7,086 nt of DNA from Nitrospirota bacterium (GTDB taxonomy: Bacteria > Nitrospirota > CAKKRA01 > 9FT-COMBO-42-15). Where the stretch lies: the NCBI GenBank assembly GCA_016214425.1, contig JACRON010000105.1:1-7086 (forward strand), given 5' to 3'. The notes under the pieces were generated by a model. It was given only the letters and a program-made list of their open reading frames with translations, ran no database searches and had not been told where the DNA came from. Positions 1 to 5,749 of this stretch are shown one piece after another. The position numbers were made by a program, and so were the translations under genes. Positions within the stretch are counted from its first letter, which is position 1. Each line of letters opens with the position of its first letter.

Positions 1-1
1 A

Positions 2-751
2 CTTGAAGCAAGGCCATACGCACAGAAAATGCTCTATGTGCTTGAGAGCCTTTCAGCAAGGGTAGAGCGCGAGAGACATCCTTTGCTCGCAAAGAGGGGC
101 GATAAAAAGATTGAGGTAATGGTTGTCACCTCTGACAGGGGACTCTGCGGTGCCTTTAATGCAAATATTATAAGAAAGTCCTTAGAGTTTTTAAGAGAAA
201 AAATGGCAGAAGGCTGCGAGATTACTCTAAATACCATTGGCAGAAAGGGCAGGGATTTTTACAGACGCAGGGACTTTGAGATAAGAAAGACCTATGTCGG
301 CATCTTTGACAGGCTCTCATATCAGCATGGGTCAGAGATCGGCAATGATATTGTAGAGTCTTATGAAAAGGGGCTCTTTGACGAGCTTTATGTTGTATAT
401 AATGAATTCAAGTCTGCAATGCAGCAGAGGATAGTAATAGAAAAGCTTTTGCCCATAGAGCCGGCAAAGGAATTTCATGTAGCCATTAATACTGCCGATT
501 ATATCTATGAGCCGTCAACAGAGGTGATATTGCATAGCCTCCTTCCAAAGCATATAGAGGTGCAGACCTTCCGGATCCTCCTTGAATCAAATGCAAGCGA
601 ATATGGCGCCAGAATGACGGCAATGGAGTCTGCAACAAAGAATGCAAAGGAGTTGATTAAAAAACTTACCCTTGTTTATAACAGGACAAGGCAGGCAATG
701 ATTACCAAGGAGCTGATGGACATTATAAACGGCGTAGAGGCGCTAAAATAA
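2..751 (+). CDS. atpG: ATP synthase F1 subunit gamma, 5'-truncated by window edge
   Basis: Gamma is the central rotor shaft of the F1 sector; it couples proton flow through Fo to ATP synthesis on the alpha3beta3 ring at the inner face of the cytoplasmic membrane. The reading frame is open from base 2 with the typical run LEARPYAQKML, so the gene begins upstream of the window; about 40-50 N-terminal residues are missing compared with the usual 285-295. The ATG at 29 is internal, not the start. Visible family marks are TSDRGLCGAFN near the start of the visible part and the conserved C-terminal helix containing ASEYGARMTAMESATKNA and the ending ITKELMDIINGVEAL. It ends with TAA 25 bases before atpD, consistent with one operon. 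Identification is secure; only the 5' end is unseen. Confidence 0.97.
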   Translation, partial: LEARPYAQKMLYVLESLSARVERERHPLLAKRGDKKIEVMVVTSDRGLCGAFNANIIRKSLEFLREKMAEGCEITLNTIGRKGRDFYRRRDFEIRKTYVGIFDRLSYQHGSEIGNDIVESYEKGLFDELYVVYNEFKSAMQQRIVIEKLLPIEPAKEFHVAINTADYIYEPSTEVILHSLLPKHIEVQTFRILLESNASEYGARMTAMESATKNAKELIKKLTLVYNRTRQAMITKELMDIINGVEALK

Positions 752-776
752 TATTTTTATTTAAGGAGAACATAAA

Positions 777-2198
777 ATGGCAGATGGAAGGATTATTCAG
801 ATTATCGGGCCGGTAGTTGATGCAGAGTTTCCAGTAGGCAAACTGCCCGCCCTTTTGAATGCTCTAAGGATTAAAGAGAAAGAGGACAAAGCATCAGGAA
901 GGCCTGCGATAGACCTTACCCTTGAGGTTGCCCTGCATCTTGGCGAGAACAGGATAAGGGCAATAGCAATGTCCTCCACAGACGGCCTTGTAAGAGGCAT
1001 GAAGGTAAAGGACATGGGAGAGCCTATATCAATGCCTGTTGGAAGGGAGACGCTCGGCAGGCTCATAAATGTTGTTGGAGAGCCCATAGACAACAAAGGG
1101 CCTGTAAACGCAAAAAAGAGATATCCTATTCACAGACCTGCGCCTCCATTTGTTGACCAGGAGCCATCCACACAGCTTTTTGAAACAGGCATAAAGGTTG
1201 TTGACCTCCTTGCGCCTTACGCAAGAGGCGGCAAGACAGGCCTGTTCGGCGGCGCTGGTGTTGGCAAGACCGTTATCATTATGGAGCTTATCCATAACAT
1301 TGCTACAGAGCACGGCGGATTCTCTGTGTTCTCAGGGGTTGGCGAGAGGACAAGGGAGGGAAATGACCTCTGGATGGAGATGACTGAATCTGGTGTTCTG
1401 AGCAAGACAGCGCTGGTTTACGGCCAGATGAATGAGCCGCCAGGCGCAAGGCTCCGCGTCGGGCTCTCAGGTCTTACTGTTGCGGAATATTTCAGGGATG
1501 AAGAGGGGCAGGATGTTCTCCTCTTTATTGATAATATGTTCAGATTCACACAGGCAGGCTCAGAGGTCTCTGCCCTTCTTGGAAGGATGCCTTCTGCTGT
1601 TGGTTATCAGCCAAATCTTGGCACAGAGATGGGCGACCTGCAGGAGAGGATTACCACAACGAAAAAGGGCTCCATTACATCCATTCAGGCAGTATATGTG
1701 CCTGCAGATGACTTGACAGACCCAGCGCCAGCAACCACCTTTGCGCACCTTGATGCAACAACAGTTCTTTCAAGGTCACTTGCAGAGCTCGGCATCTATC
1801 CAGCAGTTGACCCCCTTGATTCAACATCAAGGATTTTAGACCCAAGGATTATTGGTGAAGAGCATTACAAGGTGGCAAGGACTGTTCAGGCAGTATTACA
1901 GAGATACAAAGATCTGCAGGATATTATTGCTATTCTTGGCATGGATGAGCTTTCTGAAGAGGATAAACTGATAGTTTCAAGGGCAAGGAAAATACAAAGA
2001 TTCCTATCACAGCCGTTCCATGTTGCCGAGGCATTTACAGGCACACCGGGCAAATATGTAAAAACTGCTGAAACCATCAGGGGTTTTAAAGAGGTAGTTG
2101 AAGGAAAATATGATGACCTTCCAGAGCAGGCATTTTATATGGTCGGTACAATAGAGGAGGTTGTTCAAAAGGCAGAAAAGCTGGGGCATAAAAAATGA
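777..2198 (+). CDS. atpD: ATP synthase F1 subunit beta
   Basis: Catalytic subunit of F1; binds ADP and phosphate and forms ATP at the alpha/beta interfaces. The 473-residue length is normal. The N-terminal beta-barrel opens with GRIIQIIGPVVDAEFP (residues 4-19). The Walker A loop GGAGVGKT is at 158-165, the catalytic glutamate lies in GERTREGND (E190), the Walker B strand is LLFIDN (248-253), the ATPase alpha/beta signature PAVDPLDSTS is at 342-351, and the DELSEED lever that contacts gamma is at 390-396. The ATG at 777 is supported by AAGGAG at 763-768 with 8 bases of spacing. It lies 25 bases after atpG and 52 before atpC. All key residues seen are intact, so the enzyme should be functional. 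Confidence 0.99.
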   Translation: MADGRIIQIIGPVVDAEFPVGKLPALLNALRIKEKEDKASGRPAIDLTLEVALHLGENRIRAIAMSSTDGLVRGMKVKDMGEPISMPVGRETLGRLINVVGEPIDNKGPVNAKKRYPIHRPAPPFVDQEPSTQLFETGIKVVDLLAPYARGGKTGLFGGAGVGKTVIIMELIHNIATEHGGFSVFSGVGERTREGNDLWMEMTESGVLSKTALVYGQMNEPPGARLRVGLSGLTVAEYFRDEEGQDVLLFIDNMFRFTQAGSEVSALLGRMPSAVGYQPNLGTEMGDLQERITTTKKGSITSIQAVYVPADDLTDPAPATTFAHLDATTVLSRSLAELGIYPAVDPLDSTSRILDPRIIGEEHYKVARTVQAVLQRYKDLQDIIAILGMDELSEEDKLIVSRARKIQRFLSQPFHVAEAFTGTPGKYVKTAETIRGFKEVVEGKYDDLPEQAFYMVGTIEEVVQKAEKLGHKK

Positions 2199-2250
2199 CG
2201 GTGCCCGAGGGGTAAGGGGGGATTTGAAAACAGATCGCTGAGAAACAATA

Positions 2251-2664
2251 ATGGCTGATAAAATATTATTAGAAATAGTTACACCAAACAAACTCCTAAT
2301 GCACGAGGAAGTTGAGGAAGTGGTTTGCCCTGGCATTGAAGGTGAATTAGGCATCCTGCCGGGGCATACACCGCTTTTAACTACCCTTACCATTGGCGAG
2401 CTCCGCTACAAAAAGAACAATGTTTATTGCTCGCTTGCCATAAGCTGTGGCTATGCAGAGATAACAGGCCACAGGGTGGTAATACTTGCAGAGATAGCAG
2501 AAAAGGCAGAGGAGATTGATTTAGTGAGGGCGGAAGAGGCAAAGAAGCGGGCAGAAGAGATACTTGCAAAAGGCCCTGAAGAGGCAGACTTTGAAAAGGC
2601 GAAGGAGAGCCTGCAAAAGGCGCTCAATCGCTTACAAATCGCTGGCAAGAGACCCCCAAGCTAA
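2251..2664 (+). CDS. atpC: ATP synthase F1 subunit epsilon
   Basis: Epsilon binds the foot of the gamma shaft, links it to the c-ring and can inhibit ATP hydrolysis. The 137-residue protein has the usual two parts: an N-terminal beta-sandwich (about 1-85) with LLEIVTPNKLL and the hallmark GELGILPGHTPLLTTL (residues 31-46), and a C-terminal helical hairpin rich in Ala, Glu and Lys (about 88-130). The start is the ATG at 2251; the ribosome binding site is weak (GAG in CTGAGAAAC), so translation may depend on coupling to atpD. The 3' end carries three in-frame stops in tandem, TAA TAG TAA at 2662-2670. It is the last gene of the operon; no strong hairpin terminator is visible before the convergent toxin gene. 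Confidence 0.97.
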   Translation: MADKILLEIVTPNKLLMHEEVEEVVCPGIEGELGILPGHTPLLTTLTIGELRYKKNNVYCSLAISCGYAEITGHRVVILAEIAEKAEEIDLVRAEEAKKRAEEILAKGPEEADFEKAKESLQKALNRLQIAGKRPPS

Positions 2665-2695
2665 TAGTAAAACTACCTTTAAAGTAAATATTCTA

Positions 2696-3355
2696 TCACC
2701 CCCCCTTTGTCTTTTGAAGGTCTATTACCATTTGCTGAATATTCTTAATAAAGAATTTCTTTATAATATCCCACTTAGGCATTTTTTCCTTACAATGTAG
2801 TGGCTCAGGGTCATTTTCTGCATCCCTAAAATAGACCAGTGATTTGCCAATAAGAACAGGATTGATTCTATTAGAGCCGTATCTCTCAATCATGTTTTTG
2901 GCTATTTTCCAAAAGGGCATATCCTGTAAGATAAAATAAAGGTCAATAAAATCCCTTTTTGCGCCTCTCTGGCTGATTGCAATAATTTTCATTGATGCGA
3001 TGTCCAAAATTCCCGCAATTGGCACTCCTTTTATACTAACAGTCTTATCAATAAAGGGATAAGGGTAGTGAAACATTGATACCTTTGCGCCTTTAATAAT
3101 TGTGGTTAGAGTGCCTCTTTCCTCCCGCAGGACTTGTGGACTAAGCCTGAGCTTTTGCATTTCTTGAAGAATTAATTCAGTTGAAAATTCGCTTTGAGTA
3201 AAAAAATCTAAGTCAACAGATAACCTGTGTCCTAATTGTAAAGCCAATGCAGTTCCTCCAGCAAGGATAAAATGGTTTTTATGTATAATACCCTTTAGGC
3301 TATTTAAAACCTTTTGCCCATTTTTTGGCAGGCACTTAATGTGGATTTTGGACAC
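2696..3355 (-). CDS. AbiEii/AbiGii-type nucleotidyltransferase toxin
   Basis: Member of the nucleotidyl transferase AbiEii/AbiGii toxin family (DUF1814-like), the toxic half of type IV-style abortive-infection or toxin-antitoxin pairs; some relatives transfer nucleotides onto tRNA 3' ends. With the GTG start at 3355 it has 219 residues. Visible motifs are LAGGTALALQLGHR (31-44), the catalytic Asp pair in SVDLDFF (D48, D50), DIASMKIIAI (118-127) and KRDFIDLYFIL (133-143), all as expected for an active enzyme. The GTG is preferred over the in-frame ATG at 3421 because it has GGGAG at 3366-3370 upstream, leaves MSKIHIKCLP as the N-terminus, and reduces overlap with the upstream antitoxin from 86 to 20 bases. 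The C-terminal KTKGG end falls in a G-rich run. Family assignment is firm; the biological target is unknown. Confidence 0.9.
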   Translation of the reverse strand: MSKIHIKCLPKNGQKVLNSLKGIIHKNHFILAGGTALALQLGHRLSVDLDFFTQSEFSTELILQEMQKLRLSPQVLREERGTLTTIIKGAKVSMFHYPYPFIDKTVSIKGVPIAGILDIASMKIIAISQRGAKRDFIDLYFILQDMPFWKIAKNMIERYGSNRINPVLIGKSLVYFRDAENDPEPLHCKEKMPKWDIIKKFFIKNIQQMVIDLQKTKGG

Positions 3356-3722
3356 CGAACCATATCTCCCAGAAGTTTCTTGATTTAGCCGATAACTTCC
3401 TGCTTTCCTTGCATATCTCAATTATCATCCTTGTAGGGTAAATTCTCTGTATCCACTGTAGGACGTTTAAATCGCCCATTTCCAGAACACGTTCAATAAT
3501 ATATCTTGAATTTCTTTTCAAATCTATTTCCCTTGGGCTTGCGTCCCAAAAAAAAGGATAATATCGTTTTGGAACCTTCTTTTCTAATTTTAGTTCCGCA
3601 ATTTTTGAAATTACTTCCTTATTGGAAGCAGGTCCCAGGTATTTGTGGACTACTTTTTTATTGATGCGGTATGCAAGGTACGCATACTTTTTACCCGCGA
3701 TTTTTTTTATCAAGATACTCAA
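3336..3722 (-). CDS. Putative cognate antitoxin, DUF6922-like domain protein
   Basis: Small protein encoded immediately upstream of, and overlapping, the AbiEii-type toxin gene. Its C-terminal half (about residues 54-124 of 128) resembles DUF6922: PFFWDASPREIDLKR, then RYIIERVLEMGDL, then SRKLSAKSRNFWEIWFGV. This domain is often found beside AbiEii-type toxins, so an antitoxin and DNA-binding role is inferred. The N-terminal part (5-50) has KKYAYLAYRINKKVVHKYLGP, a short beta-rich YLG segment also seen at the start of other small DNA-linked proteins. I choose the TTG at 3722: AAGGTGA at 3728-3734 precedes it with 5-base spacing, and it begins just before the conserved domain. The longer TTG start at 3794 would sit upstream of the predicted transcription start. 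Function is inferred from context. Confidence 0.75.
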   Translation of the reverse strand: MSILIKKIAGKKYAYLAYRINKKVVHKYLGPASNKEVISKIAELKLEKKVPKRYYPFFWDASPREIDLKRNSRYIIERVLEMGDLNVLQWIQRIYPTRMIIEICKESRKLSAKSRNFWEIWFGVQNPH

Positions 3723-3784
3723 TATGCTCACCTTCTGTTTAAAAAGATTCCTAAAGCTCTCTCTGAAGCCCCGTGTTATTTTAT

Positions 3785-3813
3785 ATTTTACCAAACATTG
3801 TTGGGTAAATCAA
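3785..3813 (-). promoter_or_regulatory. Sigma70-type promoter of the toxin-antitoxin operon
   Basis: On the minus strand, -35 TTGATT (3808-3813) and -10 TAAAAT (3785-3790) are separated by exactly 17 bases. Transcription would begin near 3778, giving a leader of about 55 bases before the TTG start at 3722. The promoter sits 13 bases beyond the stop of the decayed nitroreductase, so the toxin-antitoxin pair is its own transcription unit. Confidence 0.7.
3791..3805. promoter_or_regulatory. 15-bp inverted repeat, candidate operator
   Basis: CCCAACAATGTTTGG (minus strand) is an inverted repeat with one mismatched pair and a central unpaired base: CC-x-AACA on one side, TGTT-x-GG on the other. 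It lies wholly inside the 17-bp spacer between -35 and -10 of the antitoxin promoter. A repressor bound here would block RNA polymerase, the usual way antitoxins control their own operon. Binding by the neighbouring antitoxin is an inference. Confidence 0.6.
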
Positions 3814-3825
3814 GGCAAATCATGT

Positions 3826-4240
3826 CTACCTAATTTCCACTGCCTCGCTTTTTGTCACCCTCCTTGGCGCTGAAGGAATCTTTGCTGGATAGCCGACAGG
3901 GATGATTGCTACAGGCCTGAGGTTTTGGGGCATATCTAATATCTCAAATACCTGCCATTCATCAAATGCGCCAACCCATACTGTGCCGAGGCCAAGCTCA
4001 TGCGCCACAAGCATCATATTCATTATGCTTGCAGATACATCCTGAATGGCGTAGAGATGAGCGCCCCTGTCGCCGTACCTTCTGGAGATTTTATTATCTG
4101 TGCAGGCAACAATTGTTAAAGGGGCATCTGCAATAAAGTTCTGGCCAAATGCAGCTCTGGTCAACAGCATCCTCTGGGAGATCTTTTTTCTGGAAATTTC
4201 TTATGCTCCTTCTCTCTTTTACTGCTTTAAGGATTTCCAT
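3826..4240 (-). pseudogene. Nitroreductase family protein, internally deleted and frameshifted
   Basis: Intact relatives are FMN-dependent NAD(P)H oxidoreductases of about 170 residues. The beginning is recognisable from the ATG at 4240 (MEILKAVKERRSIRNFQKKD, then LPEDAV), with a strong GGAGG at 4246-4250. The body is recognisable in another frame from about 4170: RAAFGQNFIADAPLTIVACT, then SRRYGDRG, YAIQDVSASIMNMMLVAHEL, and the ending NLRPVAIIPVGYPAKIP. Between them roughly 30 residues are missing, including the WAPSAGNLQPW-like segment that contacts FMN in the family, and the frame changes by one base. The simplest reading is a deletion of about 90 bases, not a multiple of three. The first frame meets a stop soon after the junction. 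The 114-residue remnant could in principle start at the ATG at 4170 but would lack the N-terminal cofactor-binding part. Confidence 0.85.
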
Positions 4241-4241
4241 A

Positions 4242-4340
4242 TTATCCTCCAAAAAGCGCAGCAGCCTTTTTACTGTTTTTCACAAATTCTTCAATATGCT
4301 GCAGTGCCTTTCTTAATGTTGCAGTTCCAGTCTTTGGCAT
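4242..4340 (-). CDS. Possible 32-residue small protein, unrecognised
   Basis: An ATG at 4338-4340 opens a short frame (MPKTGTATLRKALQHIEEFV, continuing to KKAAALFGG) that ends at a TAA one base before the nitroreductase ATG; the last two Gly codons are the GGAGGA of the nitroreductase ribosome binding site. The peptide is a plausible amphipathic helix, Lys and Ala rich. There is no Shine-Dalgarno in front; instead TATAAT (4347-4352) ends six bases before the ATG, which would give a leaderless transcript, though no good -35 box is present. The tight translational coupling to the next gene argues for reality; the short length and lack of family argue against. It may be a leader ORF or the remnant of a longer gene. 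Confidence 0.3.
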   Translation of the reverse strand: MPKTGTATLRKALQHIEEFVKNSKKAAALFGG

Positions 4341-4393
4341 GAAGATATTATAGCAGACTTGAGTATGATTTGGTTAGTATTATAGCGACCAAG

Positions 4394-4684
4394 CTAAACG
4401 GCATGAAGTTTTTTAGCGCGTCCGCCTGAGCGACTTGATATGCGCGTTTTTATCTTTACGCTGTTATCGTACAAAAACTCCGGGTCTATGTCTAAATGAT
4501 TTGCCCATTCTATGCTATCAAATCTGACTGTGACAGAGTTAAACAATGATACATTTTTTAATTCAGTAAATTTGCCGATATTTAGATATGGAGACATGTC
4601 AAAAATCCTTTCCTCTCCATTTCCAAATTTAATTTGCAGTTTATATCCATCTAACGGCTTTACACTCTTAACCGGTAAATACAT
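4394..4684 (-). CDS. DUF2442 domain protein
   Basis: A 96-residue protein matching the DUF2442 pattern: VKSVKPLDGYKLQIKFGNGE near the start, the fDxSPYL segment (FDMSPYLNIGKF, 28-39), an LFNSVTVRF strand (48-55) and the IEWANHLDIDPEFLY core (58-72). The biochemical role of the family is not established; it is very often encoded next to DUF4160 proteins, as here, and the pair has been suspected to act as a toxin-antitoxin-like module. The ATG at 4684 has AGGAGG at 4691-4696 with six bases of spacing, and that site abuts the stop of the upstream DUF4160 gene (12 bases between genes), so the two are co-transcribed. The basic tail after residue 78 (RISSRSGGRAKK) may bind nucleic acid; this is speculation. 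Confidence 0.88.
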   Translation of the reverse strand: MYLPVKSVKPLDGYKLQIKFGNGEERIFDMSPYLNIGKFTELKNVSLFNSVTVRFDSIEWANHLDIDPEFLYDNSVKIKTRISSRSGGRAKKLHAV

Positions 4685-4696
4685 GCTCGTCCTCCT

Positions 4697-4963
4697 TTAT
4701 TTTAAAGGTTCTATTGGGAAAGGTAGTTCGCCTTTAGAGGCCAATTCCCAATCTGCCAATAGCTCTTCTTTGTGAATTTCGGTCCATGCCAAAACAAGTT
4801 TTGTTTGACGGGGAGGCAGCTTACCCTCTGATACCTCACATAACTGAATGTCAATAATAGCCTTGTAAGCCTGATAATATGCATGAAAGTGCGGTGGGTT
4901 GTGTTCACCTGGCGAACAATACATCCTGATAATGATTCCGTAAAACATAGAGATGGTAGGCAT
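4697..4963 (-). CDS. DUF4160 domain protein
   Basis: An 88-residue protein with the DUF4160 hallmarks: MPTISMFYGIIIRMYCSPGE, the signature HNPPHFHAYY (21-30), GKLPPRQTKLVLAW (47-60) and HKEELLADWELA (64-75). The family function is unknown; the histidine-rich HxxPHFH element is its most conserved part and suggests metal or nucleic-acid binding, which is not proven. I prefer the ATG at 4963 (MPTIS is the usual N-terminus); GGAGGG at 4967-4972 gives a short three-base spacing. The TTG immediately before it (4966) is in frame but too close to the ribosome binding site. It is the first gene of a two-gene operon with DUF2442 and has its own promoter upstream. Confidence 0.9.
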   Translation of the reverse strand: MPTISMFYGIIIRMYCSPGEHNPPHFHAYYQAYKAIIDIQLCEVSEGKLPPRQTKLVLAWTEIHKEELLADWELASKGELPFPIEPLK

Positions 4964-4991
4964 CAACCCTCCATTTTATTTTTTTATGCGC

Positions 4992-5023
4992 AACATTTTT
5001 TTCACCAATGTGATATTAATGTT
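4992..5023. promoter_or_regulatory. Inverted repeat AACATT-N20-AATGTT at the transcription start
   Basis: AACATT (4992-4997) and AATGTT (5018-5023) form an inverted repeat that overlaps the predicted transcription start and leader of the DUF4160-DUF2442 operon; a further AATGT lies between them. It could be an operator for autoregulation. The region is AT-rich, so chance repeats are likely and confidence is low. Confidence 0.25.
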
Positions 5024-5025
5024 AT

Positions 5026-5053
5026 CTTATATAATAATTGGAGTATGTGTCAA
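5026..5053 (-). promoter_or_regulatory. Sigma70-type promoter of the DUF4160-DUF2442 operon
   Basis: On the minus strand a perfect -35 TTGACA (5048-5053) is followed after 16 bases by TATAAG (5026-5031), five of six matches to the -10 consensus. Transcription would start near 5019, leaving a leader of about 55 bases before the ATG at 4963. Confidence 0.65.
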
Positions 5054-5161
5054 GGTTTTTTATACGGCACTGGTATGGAAGGTGGCAGCTTAAAGATATA
5101 AACGATAATTTTTTTCTCGCATTGGGATAGCTTTTTCCGCTTGACAGGTGACCTTTAAAGG

Positions 5162-5223
5162 GGCGAACTCCGATGCCTTTCTAACCTACGCGAAACCGGG
5201 TAGCGATAATCGGTCAGTTGGAG
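5162..5223 (-). other. 62-bp imperfect palindrome, degenerate attC-like element
   Basis: Lies just after the stop of the 5241-5732 gene. On the minus strand CTCCAAC (5217-5223) and GTTCGCC (5162-5168) have R-box-like AAC/GTT ends. Arms AACT-ga-CCGAT and ATCGG-AGTT pair over nine base pairs with a two-base bulge, and inside is a hairpin CTAC-c-CG-GTTT-CG-c-GTAG. The length suits a cassette recombination site, but the R boxes match the RYYYAAC/GTTRRRY consensus poorly and the spacers are short. An internal GTTAGAA (5179-5185) equals the heptamer at 6257-6263. It could instead be a structured RNA or transcription-end hairpin. Confidence 0.3.
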
Positions 5224-5240
5224 CGCATGGCCGGGCCTCA

Positions 5241-5732
5241 CTAGAAGCACCACTCTATAAGCGGCGCCAAAATATGCTTAGCAATAACGTAACCTCCAAA
5301 CGCAGCAAGCACATTTGTAATAGTACCGACAAGGAACGACATGAGCCGCTGTGATGCCCACCGACGCCTTGAAACTGCGTAATCTATTGGATCTGTTCCT
5401 TTTAACGCCTCAGGTAGCCTGCCCGTTGTGCCCCACGCTTCCCATTTTGACACGACTTTTAGTGCGAACCACCCCGCAATTATTTCTTGCGCATCCAGCC
5501 AAAAGGCCAAATAAAAAAGAGCCCGTTCAAGATCGCCAAGAATAGCTCCGCTCTTGTCTTGTTTCGGGTCAGTGATTAGATCTGCCCACTTCTTTTTGAT
5601 TGCGGTGGATGGAGCAGGAGAAGGTATACCCTTCTTGACGCGTTTTACGAGCTAACTCACCGGGAAGCGTGCAAGCCACGCAAGCATAAAGCCGATGAAC
5701 CCCCCGAGCAAAACCGAAAGATCAATTTTCAT
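5241..5732 (-). pseudogene. Unrecognised membrane protein with in-frame TAG stop
   Basis: From the ATG at 5732 (GAGGAG at 5738-5743, five-base spacing) the frame reads MKIDLSVLLGGFIGFMLAWL and ARFPVS, then meets TAG at 5652-5654 (codon 27). The same frame continues open without another stop to TAG at 5241, for 163 codons in all. After the stop come a charged linker (LVKRVKKGIPSPAPSTAIKK), then LERALFYLAFWLDAQEIIAG, then WFALKVVSKWEAWG, and a C-terminal hydrophobic segment (about 131-154, MSFLVGTITNVLAAFGGYVI). The predicted layout is an N-terminal membrane anchor, a cytoplasmic middle and a C-terminal membrane helix. I do not recognise a named family. Sustained coding character on both sides of a single TAG indicates a recent nonsense mutation, a sequencing error, or stop readthrough. 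No well-supported restart codon is visible downstream; the TTG at 5510 lacks a ribosome binding site. Confidence 0.7.
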
Positions 5733-5749
5733 TCACGCTCCTCTTACAG

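Noticed and set aside
29..37. ATG at 29 as the start of atpG
   Set aside because: The frame is open upstream to the window edge and LEARPYAQK before it matches the gamma family, so this Met is internal.
2007..2393. Long minus-strand frame across the atpD-atpC junction
   Set aside because: It is antisense to two secure genes and its translation shows no recognisable protein character.
2665..2695. Terminator between atpC and the convergent toxin gene
   Set aside because: Only a short CTTTAAAG palindrome is present, without a GC stem or T-tract.
2564..2800. Plus-strand frame of 78 codons past atpC
   Set aside because: It overlaps atpC in another frame and runs antisense into the toxin gene; it has no ribosome binding site.
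3336..3421. Toxin N-terminal extension from the ATG at 3421
   Set aside because: The extra 22 residues are encoded within the antitoxin's conserved 3' end and look unlike the family; the GTG at 3355 has a better ribosome binding site.
5131..5161. Insertion-sequence end (TGTCAAGCGGAAA and the palindrome CCTTTAAAGG)
   Set aside because: There is no matching inverted terminal repeat, target duplication or transposase fragment nearby.
5148..5354. Plus-strand frame of 68 codons over the palindrome
   Set aside because: It covers a structured non-coding element and runs antisense to the membrane-protein gene, with low-quality composition.
5241..5510. A separate 89-residue gene starting at TTG 5510
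   Set aside because: The coding character extends upstream in the same frame to codon 28 of the 5732 frame, and no ribosome binding site precedes 5510.
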